12,222 nt of DNA, taken from positions 1 through 12,222 of the forward strand of contig JAAZME010000037.1 in assembly GCA_012798975.1 (NCBI GenBank), written 5' to 3'. Positions 1 through 6,378 of the stretch are shown one piece after another (the first letter of the stretch is position 1; each line of letters opens with the position of its first letter). The position numbers were made by a program, and so were the translations under genes. The notes below the pieces were generated by a model. The model had not been told where the DNA came from and did no database searches. It saw only the letters and a program-made list of their open reading frames with translations. The DNA comes from Gallicola sp. (GTDB lineage Bacteria; Bacillota; Clostridia; Tissierellales; Peptoniphilaceae).

Positions 1-1763
1 ATCTCTGTTGACATTTTTGTATTCCAGAATTCACCGAATATTTTCGCTTGTTCTTCGTTTGCTACAGAACCGTATCCTGGGTAGGAATTAGGCAATGCAC
101 CCATATCACATGCCCCTTGTACGTTATTTTGTCCTCTTAGAGGGTTGATACCGGCACTTTCTTTTCCAAGATGTCCTGTTAAAACAGCCAAGTTGGATAA
201 TGTCATTACATTTTCAGTACCTGTCGTATGTTCTGTAATTCCTAAGGTATAGAATATACCTGCTTTTTCATAGCTCGTATACATTTTAGCAACTTCGTAC
301 TGAAGTTCTTCGCTGATACCAGTAATTTCTGCTACTTTTTCAGGAGTATACTCCGCTACTAATTCTTTTAACTCATCATAGCCTTCTGCTCTTTTATCTA
401 TGAATTCCTGATCTTGCCATCCTTCGCGGATGATAATATTCATGATTCCATTGATTAACGCAACATCTGTACCGTTTTTCAAAGGAAGCCATAGATCAGC
501 CATTCGGGCAAGTTCTGTTTGTCTTGGATCGATAACAATAAGTTTCGCTCCGCGATGTTTTTTCGCAACTTTCATCTTATTTCCTAAAATAGGATGTGCT
601 TCTGTTGCATTTGACCCGATAACAAACATCAACTCTGCATCAAGTATTTCATTGATCGAGTTTGTCATCGCTCCACTACCTAATGTAGTCGCAAGACCTG
701 CGACAGTGGGAGCGTGTCAGGTTCGTGCGCAATGGTCTACGTTATTCGTACCCAATGCTACTCTCATAAATTTTTGGAAAACAAAGTTGTCTTCGTTGCA
801 GGTTCTGGCAGAAGATAATCCTGCGAAAGCATCTGCACCATGATCTTTTTTAATACGATTAAAATTATCCGCTATCGTTGACAACGCTTCATCCCAGGTC
901 GCTTCCACAAACTCCCCGTTCTTTTTGATAAGAGGTGTTTTTATACGATCCTCGCTGTAGATAAAGTCTGTATGAGAACGTCCTTTTACACAAAGAGATT
1001 TTCCATTTACTACAGAATCTTCATTGGGAGTAACGCCAACTACTTTTCCTCTTGCTACATTTAAGTCAAAATTACAGCCTACTCCACAGAAAGGACAGGT
1101 TGTTTTAACTTTTTTGATTTCCCAAGGTCTATAACCTACAAGATCTTTGTTTAATATAGCTCCTGTTGGACACATAGAAATACATTGTCCGCAAAGACGG
1201 CAGTTTTTATCATCTAAAGGCATATCAAAACCAGCACCGATCTTGGAGTTGAATCCTCTGCCCATAAAATCTATAGCGTGAGTTACTTGTACTTCTTCGC
1301 AGACTCTTACACATTTTCCGCAAAGAATACATTTGCTTTGATCTCGGATCATTACAGGGTTTAACGCCTCAATAGGATATTGCTTTCTTTCCCCTTTATG
1401 AGTTGCAATTACATCATATTCATAACAATAATTTTGTAATCCGCAATCTCCTACTTTATCACAAGTAAGGCAATCCATTGGGTGATTCGATATCATTAAA
1501 TCAAGTACTGTCTTACGAGCGTTAATTACTTTATCTGTTCTTGTTTTTATTACCATGCCTTCTTCCACTTTAACACTGCAAGAAGCCATTAAGTTTCTGC
1601 GTCCTTCGACTTCAACGACACATAATCTGCAGCCGCCAAAAGGTTTCAAAGATTCATCATGACACAGAGTAGGAATATCTATATTATTCTCACGACAGAC
1701 ATCTAAGATGGTTTTATCGTTATCCACCGAAAATAGTTGTCCATCTATGGTTAAATTAACCAT
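1..1763 (-). CDS. fdhA: Selenocysteine-containing formate dehydrogenase catalytic subunit (partial, C-terminus beyond left edge)
   Basis: Interconverts formate and CO2 at a Mo/W-bis-MGD centre in the cytoplasm. The order is: [2Fe-2S] ferredoxin domain (C34, C45, C48, C62), His-Cys3 [4Fe-4S] site (H94, C98, C101, C107), two [4Fe-4S] sites (C145/148/151/155 and C188/191/194/198), then the molybdopterin oxidoreductase domain with its own [4Fe-4S] (C223, C226, C230, C258). At residue 349 the frame meets TGA in the context CART-U-HAPTVAGL, the FdhF active-site Sec-His pair. Translating past it by hand to base 3 gives 238 further residues with no stop, including NPLRGQNNVQGACDMGALPN, a hallmark FDH stretch. 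A total of 587 residues is visible; related long FdhA proteins are near 900, so roughly a third is missing. ATG at 1763 follows AAGGAG. Last visible gene of the hyl operon. The NuoG-like N-terminus indicates electron transfer to an NADH/ferredoxin diaphorase rather than to a membrane quinone. Confidence 0.95.
669..714 (-). promoter_or_regulatory. Bacterial SECIS element of fdhA
   Basis: A two-part hairpin lies inside the coding region just 3' of the UGA. The upper stem is perfect, GTCGCA (704-699) with TGCGAC (693-688), closing on loop GGTCT. The lower stem pairs bases 714-705 with 677-669 around one bulged C. The apical AGGUCU matches the loop I recall for E. coli fdhF SECIS, the SelB contact, and the upper stem starts 12 nt after the UGA, close to the E. 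coli geometry. It should direct Sec insertion through SelB and tRNA-Sec encoded elsewhere. Confidence 0.9.
717..719 (-). other. In-frame UGA selenocysteine codon of fdhA
   Basis: TGA on the minus strand sits exactly where the catalytic Sec/Cys of formate dehydrogenases is expected. It is preceded by NVDHCART and followed by HAPTVAGLATTLGSG, with His directly after it as in E. coli FdhF (Sec140-His141). The frame stays open to the window edge on the far side. Gene callers that do not model Sec will end the gene here and report a false 348-residue protein. Confidence 0.95.
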
Positions 1764-1790
1764 TCTATTCTCCTTCCTCTTTCTAAAAGC

Positions 1791-2246
1791 TTACCAGATT
1801 TCTCTATAAGCTACGTTTGTATAGATCTCTTCTAATCTTGTTTTATGCATTTGCTCCATATTTTTAAGACCTATAAATATATCTCTTTCTTCCGCATCTT
1901 CACAAGAATCTGCAAGACCCTGATACATATACATAGCGCTTTCTTCATTTTTGATCGCTATCATAATCGCATCCGGGAAAGTGACATCTGTAGTTAACTC
2001 AGGAGCTTCCATAACTTCTGCTAGTTTATAATCGCTAGATGGAGAAATACGAATGGTATCAGCTCCTGTTTCTAAGAAGTCTCTTAAGAACTTTTTATGC
2101 TCTAATTCCTCGTCTGCAAGATCTTGAAAAAGATCTTTTAGCGCAGAATCTTCAACTTTAGATTTTGCTTCTAAGTAAAACGCATTGGATTCCTCTTCTG
2201 AGTTTACTGCAAATTCAATAATTGCTTTCAGTTCTTCTCTATTCAT
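1791..2246 (-). CDS. Ferritin-like (rubrerythrin-type) diiron protein, no rubredoxin domain
   Basis: 151 residues, probably a four-helix bundle made of two similar helix pairs. The pattern for a diiron site is present: E17 in helix 1, E47-x-x-H50 in helix 2, E101 in helix 3, E131-x-x-H134 in helix 4. This is the rubrerythrin/ferritin-like set (PF02915-type). There is no C-terminal CxxC rubredoxin module, no signal peptide and no membrane segment, so it should be cytoplasmic. It is co-transcribed: hylA ends 9 bp upstream, with its TAG stop embedded in the AGGAGAT ribosome site, and fdhA starts 27 bp downstream. Placement inside a formate dehydrogenase operon suggests protection of the oxygen- or peroxide-sensitive enzyme, or iron supply for its many FeS clusters; both are inference. 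Family call is firm, role is not. Confidence 0.85.
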   Translation of the reverse strand: MNREELKAIIEFAVNSEEESNAFYLEAKSKVEDSALKDLFQDLADEELEHKKFLRDFLETGADTIRISPSSDYKLAEVMEAPELTTDVTFPDAIMIAIKNEESAMYMYQGLADSCEDAEERDIFIGLKNMEQMHKTRLEEIYTNVAYREIW

Positions 2247-2255
2247 AAATATCTC

Positions 2256-3203
2256 CTATTTATTTTCTATTTTGTCTAATATATTATCCAGTTCTAAAGC
2301 TTCTACCCAAGTTGTTTCCACAAAACGTCTTCCTTCTGGTGTTTCCACTTTAACAAAAGGTGCAGCAGGCATACTTTTATATTCCAGCTCTGTACGAAGT
2401 CTGCCCTTTAAACATAAAGGCCGTCCCATCGCAGCATCTTTCGCTCTTACTCCGACCACTTTATTATTTTTATAGAACACGGACATATTGCATCCGAAAT
2501 CGCACTGTTTGCATTTTACAGTTTTGGAAGTTGTCTCCCATACACGAGGCATTCCTACTGTTCGTCCGTCCATAAGAGCACCTACAGGACAGGCTACAAC
2601 ACAACGGTTGCAGGAAACGCATGTAGATTCTTCCATAGACTGATCTCCGTCCGCAGCAATTGTTGTTTCAAATCCTCTGTCTGCAAATGTAAGAACATTT
2701 CTTGTTTCCACTTCTGCACAGGTTCGAACGCATTTCCCGCATAGGATACATTTTGACTCGTCTCTGAATACATATGGGCTTGAGGTATCTGTCCAAGAAG
2801 CGTATTCTTGTCCTCGTCTTGCACCGTTATGATCTCTAAACTGAACATCGTATTTAAAAGAATATTTTTGTAGCAGACATTGTCCAGCTTTTTGGCATGT
2901 TAAACAATCATTGGGATGATTGTCTAACAGCAGCTGTAAAATAGTTCTTCTAACTTCAATTACTTTTTCTGATTCTGTAAAAACTACCATACCTTCTGAT
3001 ACCGGTGTAGAACAAGATGTCATTAATTTAGGCATCCCTTCTATCTCTACCAAACAAAGTCTGCAGGCAGAAACGATATCTAAATTTTTATCGTAGCACA
3101 ATGCAGGTATTTCAATTTTTATTTTTTTGGCGGCTTCTAAAATAGTCGTTCCTTGAGGAACTTTTACCGCCATTCCATCAATTGTTAATGAAACAGTTGC
3201 CAT
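2256..3203 (-). CDS. hylA: HylA-like iron-sulfur electron-transfer subunit (NuoG/HydA N-terminal type, no catalytic domain)
   Basis: 315-residue cytoplasmic FeS protein that should carry electrons between the HylB/HylC flavin module and FdhA. Sites in order: [2Fe-2S] C36/C47/C50/C64; His-Cys3 [4Fe-4S] H96/C100/C103/C109; [4Fe-4S] C152/155/158/162 and C195/198/201/205; and a fifth, molybdopterin-oxidoreductase-type [4Fe-4S] C231/C234/C238/C264 with LCLKGR after it. The protein stops about 20 residues into what would be the Mo-binding domain (TTWVEAL, matching ATWDEAL in FdhA), so it has clusters but no active site. The ATG follows TAGGAGG, in which TAG is the hylB stop; the gap is 9 bp. It aligns with the FdhA N-terminus along its whole length. 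The name follows the C. acidurici hylABC-fdhF2 cluster, by architecture rather than by search. Confidence 0.85.
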   Translation of the reverse strand: MATVSLTIDGMAVKVPQGTTILEAAKKIKIEIPALCYDKNLDIVSACRLCLVEIEGMPKLMTSCSTPVSEGMVVFTESEKVIEVRRTILQLLLDNHPNDCLTCQKAGQCLLQKYSFKYDVQFRDHNGARRGQEYASWTDTSSPYVFRDESKCILCGKCVRTCAEVETRNVLTFADRGFETTIAADGDQSMEESTCVSCNRCVVACPVGALMDGRTVGMPRVWETTSKTVKCKQCDFGCNMSVFYKNNKVVGVRAKDAAMGRPLCLKGRLRTELEYKSMPAAPFVKVETPEGRRFVETTWVEALELDNILDKIENK

Positions 3204-3212
3204 AAAAGCCTC

Positions 3213-5087
3213 CTATCGTTTGATAACCGCTGCTACTGGACAAACTTCCATACAGTTGCCGCATTTTATACATTCTTCTGTTCGAATAACATGTCTTTCT
3301 TTCACTTTTCCATCGATACAGCTTACAGGACAGTTTTTCGCACATTTAGTACAACCGATACAAGCATCTGTAATATAGTATTCTAAAAGATCTTGACATT
3401 GTCCTGCTGGACATTTTTTATCCACAACATGAGCTTCGTACTCGTCTCTGAAATAATGAATTGTAGAAAGTACAGGGTTTGGTGCAGATTGTCCTAAACC
3501 ACAAAGACTTGAAATCTTGATCACTTGTCCCAAGTTTTCTAGAGCATCGATATCTTCTAATGTACCATTGCCTGAAGTGATTTTTTCAAGCATTTCAAGC
3601 ATTCTCTTCGTTCCTTCTCTACAAGGAGTACATTTTCCGCAGGACTCTTCTACAGTAAACTCTAAATAGAATCGAGCAATATCGACCATACAAGTATTTT
3701 CATCCATTACGATCATTCCGCCGGATCCCATAATAGATCCTAGAGCTGCAAGGTTATCGTAATCGATTGGCGTATCTAGATACTCTGCAGGAATACATCC
3801 TCCTGAAGGTCCTCCTGTTTGAACAGCCTTGAAAGGTTTATCGTTAGGTATTCCGCCTCCTACATCGTATACAATCTCCCTTAATGTAAGACCCATTGGA
3901 ACTTCGATAATACCAGTACGTACGATATCACCAGCTAATGTAAACAATTTTGTCCCTTTAGATTTTTCTGTTCCGATAGAAGAGAACCAGTCCGCTCCTT
4001 GGTAAATGATTTTCCAGATATTTGCGAATGTTTCTACGTTATTAATTAATGTCGGTTTTCCCCAAAGTCCTTCATTTGCAGGGAATGGCGGTTTGTTTCG
4101 AGGGATACCTCTTTTTCCTTCAATAGATTCTATTAAAGCCATCTCTTCCCCGCAGACAAATGCTCCCGCACCTAGTCTTAACTCAATATCAAAAGAAAAC
4201 TCTGTTCCGAAAATATTATTTCCTAAAACTCCAAGCTCTTTTGCTTCTTCGATCGATTTTTCAAGTCTCGCAACTGCTGATGGATACTCAGCACGGATGT
4301 AGATATAACCTTGATTCGCCCCAATTGCATATCCTGCTATCGCCATAGATTCCAACACTGAATGAGGATCCCCTTCTAAGATAGAACGGTCCATAAATGC
4401 CCCTGGATCTCCCTCATCCGCATTACAAATAACGTATTTTTGATCTCCTTGGGCATTTGCAGTAAATTCCCATTTTAATCCTGTTGGGAAACCGCCGCCC
4501 CCTCTTCCGCGAAGACCTGATTTTTTAATCTCATCTACTACATCTTGAGGAGTCATTTCTGTTACAGCTTTGTTTAAACCTTTATATCCATCTACAGCGA
4601 TATACTCATTTAAACTCTCCGGATTGATCAAACCGCAGTTTCTATGAGCAATCTTGTATTGTTTGCCGTAGAAAGAAACTTCATAAATGGATTTCATCTG
4701 ATCCGTTGTTAAAGACTCTTCATAGATTAATTCTTCTATTGTATTATCGCCTAAAAGATCTTCTTCAGCGATTCTTTTGCCGTCTCCTTCTTGCAAACGA
4801 GCATAGAATTTTCCACCTGGGTATACGATAGCGATAGGACCCGCTTCGCAAAGACCAAAGCACCCTACTCTTACAACATCTATATTATCTGTTTCGCCTT
4901 TTTCTTCTATTACCGCACGAATTTCCTCTTCCACTACGTCGGAACGGGAAGATTTACAACCAGTGTCGCCGCAAATCAAAACCTGCTTTTTATATGTACT
5001 TTCAATACCTTCCCATTCTTCCTTACGATAGACCATCTTTGGAAGAGTTTCCTGTTGGATTTTATTTAAACCATCTAAACTTATCAT
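3213..5087 (-). CDS. hylB: HylB/HydB-like NADH-binding flavoprotein subunit (NuoF type)
   Basis: 624-residue cytoplasmic flavoprotein that exchanges electrons with NAD(H) through FMN. Domains: N-terminal thioredoxin-like [2Fe-2S] (C39, C44, C76, C80); NuoF core with the glycine-rich GLRGRGGGGFPTG (191-203), CNADEGDPGAF (221-231) and CGEEMALIESIEGKRGIPR (312-330); SLBB-like region near 380-435; N3-type [4Fe-4S] C483/C486/C489/C529; and a C-terminal 2x[4Fe-4S] ferredoxin domain (C576/579/582/586 and C606/609/612/616). This fused layout is that of HydB-type subunits of bifurcating hydrogenases and formate dehydrogenases, not of plain complex I NuoF. C466, H553, C559 and C564 could form the structural zinc site known from HydB. 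ATG at 5087 follows AGGGGGC; hylC ends 13 bp upstream. Databases may call it NuoF or HydB. Confidence 0.93.
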   Translation of the reverse strand: MISLDGLNKIQQETLPKMVYRKEEWEGIESTYKKQVLICGDTGCKSSRSDVVEEEIRAVIEEKGETDNIDVVRVGCFGLCEAGPIAIVYPGGKFYARLQEGDGKRIAEEDLLGDNTIEELIYEESLTTDQMKSIYEVSFYGKQYKIAHRNCGLINPESLNEYIAVDGYKGLNKAVTEMTPQDVVDEIKKSGLRGRGGGGFPTGLKWEFTANAQGDQKYVICNADEGDPGAFMDRSILEGDPHSVLESMAIAGYAIGANQGYIYIRAEYPSAVARLEKSIEEAKELGVLGNNIFGTEFSFDIELRLGAGAFVCGEEMALIESIEGKRGIPRNKPPFPANEGLWGKPTLINNVETFANIWKIIYQGADWFSSIGTEKSKGTKLFTLAGDIVRTGIIEVPMGLTLREIVYDVGGGIPNDKPFKAVQTGGPSGGCIPAEYLDTPIDYDNLAALGSIMGSGGMIVMDENTCMVDIARFYLEFTVEESCGKCTPCREGTKRMLEMLEKITSGNGTLEDIDALENLGQVIKISSLCGLGQSAPNPVLSTIHYFRDEYEAHVVDKKCPAGQCQDLLEYYITDACIGCTKCAKNCPVSCIDGKVKERHVIRTEECIKCGNCMEVCPVAAVIKR

Positions 5088-5100
5088 TTTAGCCCCCTGA

Positions 5101-5592
5101 TTATTTACTTCTGTATTTTTCTAAAATTTCTTCTATATCATTCGCCTTAAGCTTTCCGTACACATCGCCGCCAATAGTCATAACAGGTGCAAGACCGCAG
5201 GCCCCGATACATCTTGTAGCTTGCATAGAGAAATTCAAATCAGGTGTAGTTTCTCCTACTGCGATATTTAAGGATTCCATAACCTTTTCCTTAATCGCTT
5301 GAGAACCTTTTACATAACAGGCTGTACCTTCGCATACCCCGATTTCATATTTTCCTTTGGGTGTTAGGGAAAACTGAGAATAGAATGTTACTACCCCATA
5401 AATTTCAGATAAAGGAATAAACATTTTACTGGAAATGATTTCCTGAACCTCAAGTGGAAGATAGCCGAATAAATGCTGGGCTTGGTGAAGAACAGTCATT
5501 AAAGCACCTCTTTTATCTCTGTTGGCTTTAATCACGTCTTCTAGTTTTTCTAACTTTTCTTTATTTTCATCATAATCAAATTTAAACTCCAT
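5101..5592 (-). CDS. hylC: HylC/NuoE-like [2Fe-2S] thioredoxin-fold subunit
   Basis: 163-residue NuoE/HydC-family subunit that pairs with the NuoF-like flavoprotein in the diaphorase module. An N-terminal helical region (about 1-75, with QAQHLFGYLP and YGVVTFYSQF typical of NuoE) precedes a thioredoxin-fold domain holding a [2Fe-2S] cluster on C87, C92 (CEGTAC) and C128, C132 (CIGAC). Length is normal for the family. ATG at 5592 is preceded by a strong AAGGAGG at 5-nt spacing. It is the first gene of the operon, with a near-consensus promoter and a dyad operator candidate directly upstream. Subunit identity is firm; assignment to a formate dehydrogenase rather than a hydrogenase rests on the fdhA gene downstream. 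Confidence 0.93.
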   Translation of the reverse strand: MEFKFDYDENKEKLEKLEDVIKANRDKRGALMTVLHQAQHLFGYLPLEVQEIISSKMFIPLSEIYGVVTFYSQFSLTPKGKYEIGVCEGTACYVKGSQAIKEKVMESLNIAVGETTPDLNFSMQATRCIGACGLAPVMTIGGDVYGKLKANDIEEILEKYRSK

Positions 5593-5618
5593 ACTGACCT
5601 CCTTAAATCAATAAATAG

Positions 5619-5638
5619 ATGTTCCAAATATGGAACAT
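5619..5638. promoter_or_regulatory. Dyad operator candidate at the hyl promoter
   Basis: Perfect 8-bp inverted repeat ATGTTCCA-AATA-TGGAACAT. It begins 12 nt after the -10 box, roughly +6 to +25 of the predicted transcript, where repressors commonly bind. It could alternatively fold as a short hairpin in the mRNA leader. I do not recognise the motif as the site of a known regulator; it is not a Rex-type TTGTGA site. Confidence 0.6.
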
Positions 5639-5650
5639 ACCCCTTATATA

Positions 5651-5679
5651 ATAATATAGAACAATACCTGTTTTGTCAA
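5651..5679 (-). promoter_or_regulatory. Sigma-A-type promoter of the hylCBA-frl-fdhA operon
   Basis: On the minus strand a perfect -35 TTGACA (5679-5674), a 17-nt spacer and a -10 TATTAT (5656-5651) lie upstream of hylC. Transcription should begin near 5644, giving a leader of about 50 nt. This is the best promoter match in the window. A second TTGACA at 5712-5707 has only a poor -10 partner. Confidence 0.8.
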
Positions 5680-5706
5680 TTTATTAATGGCTTAAAAACA
5701 GGTATT
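5663..5706. repeat. 12-bp inverted repeat spanning the hyl -35 region
   Basis: AATACCTGTTTT at 5663-5674 and its exact complement AAAACAGGTATT at 5695-5706 are separated by 20 bp; the arm centres are 32 bp apart, about three helical turns. The left arm lies in the promoter spacer and touches the -35 box. There is no T-tract after either arm, so it is not a convincing terminator for the HD gene. Possible regulator half-sites or a cruciform. Confidence 0.55.
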
Positions 5707-5731
5707 TGTCAAAGTTTAAACGATATTAGAA

Positions 5732-6313
5732 CTATAATGTAAAAGTCGCTTTTAGTCTATGATCAATGTTACTTTCAGAAACTTTCAACGCTTCCAATGT
5801 CTCTTTCATTAGCTCCTCTAAAGACCAGTTTAGCCGATCTGCCCCTTCTGAAATAACCTCTCTTGAACATCCGGCAGCAAATTTTTTATCTTTGAATTTC
5901 TTTTTTAGAGATTTAATCTCCATATCTTGAAAACTTTTAGAAGGACGCATTAATGCTGCTGCACCGATTAAACCTGTCAGCTCATCTACTGCAAAGAGAA
6001 CCTTTTCCATAAAATACTCCGGTTTAGTGTCGGAAACAATACCGTAGCCGTGGCTTATCACAGCATGAACAAAATCTTCGCTGTAGCCTTCCTCTTTTAA
6101 AATCGCAGCCGCTTTCGAGCAGTGTTCTTCGGGATACTCTTCAAAATCTATATCGTGAAGAAGTCCAACATTCCCCCAAAAAACTTCATCTTCACCATGT
6201 TTTTCAGCAAAATATTTCATGACTTCATCTACTGTAATAGCATGCTTGATATGAAAGGGCTCTTTATTATATTTTTTTAAAAGTTCTAAACTTTTAACTG
6301 GATTTCTATCCAT
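5732..6313 (-). CDS. HD-domain metal-dependent hydrolase of unknown substrate
   Basis: 193-residue cytoplasmic HD-superfamily protein. The metal-binding pattern is visible: H24, the HD pair H53-D54 (LLHDIDFEEYPEEH), H88 (ISHGYG) and D110 (VDELTGLI). The stretches DELTGLIGAAALMRPSKS and SLKKKFKDKKFAAGCSREVI belong to a common but uncharacterised family found in anaerobic Firmicutes, often annotated simply as hydrolase; HD proteins generally are phosphohydrolases. ATG at 6313 has AGGAGGA just upstream. It lies between fhs and the formate dehydrogenase operon on the same strand but is cut off from fhs by a terminator, and I see no clear promoter of its own. A link to C1 metabolism is suggested only by position. 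Confidence 0.85.
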   Translation of the reverse strand: MDRNPVKSLELLKKYNKEPFHIKHAITVDEVMKYFAEKHGEDEVFWGNVGLLHDIDFEEYPEEHCSKAAAILKEEGYSEDFVHAVISHGYGIVSDTKPEYFMEKVLFAVDELTGLIGAAALMRPSKSFQDMEIKSLKKKFKDKKFAAGCSREVISEGADRLNWSLEELMKETLEALKVSESNIDHRLKATFTL

Positions 6314-6316
6314 ATA

Positions 6317-6323
6317 TCCTCCT
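6317..6323 (-). promoter_or_regulatory. Ribosome binding site of the HD-domain gene
   Basis: AGGAGGA on the minus strand, 3 nt before the ATG. It lies only about 4 nt downstream of the poly-T end of the fhs terminator, so initiation on read-through mRNA could be affected by that hairpin. Confidence 0.75.
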
Positions 6324-6326
6324 GAT

Positions 6327-6365
6327 AAATAAAAAATAAGACTACCCTAGATGGATAGTCTTATT
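6327..6365 (-). terminator. Rho-independent terminator after fhs
   Basis: On the minus strand AATAAGACTA pairs perfectly with TAGTCTTATT (6365-6356 with 6344-6335), a further CC/GG pair lies inside the loop, and a TTTTTT run follows in TTATTTTTTATTT. It begins 13 bp after the fhs stop codon. It also lies in the immediate leader of the HD gene, so it may act as a partial terminator or attenuator. Confidence 0.8.
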
Positions 6366-6378
6366 GATATTTAATTTC

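Noticed and set aside
430..843. Open frame on the plus strand antisense to fdhA
   Set aside because: It lies fully over conserved fdhA sequence on both sides of the Sec codon, has no ribosome site and no recognisable protein features.
717..1763. fdhA as a truncated 348-residue protein or a nonsense-mutated pseudogene
   Set aside because: The TGA is at the Sec position, a SECIS follows, and the reading frame continues with conserved FDH sequence to the edge without any other stop.
2256..3203. hylA as a formate dehydrogenase broken by a stop codon
   Set aside because: No remnant of a catalytic domain follows; the ferritin-like gene starts 9 bp later with its ribosome site built on the hylA stop, so the short form is the designed product.
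4006..4302. Plus-strand open frames inside hylB (also 4160-4348 and 4791-5069)
   Set aside because: All are antisense to the well-conserved hylB coding region and lack ribosome sites.
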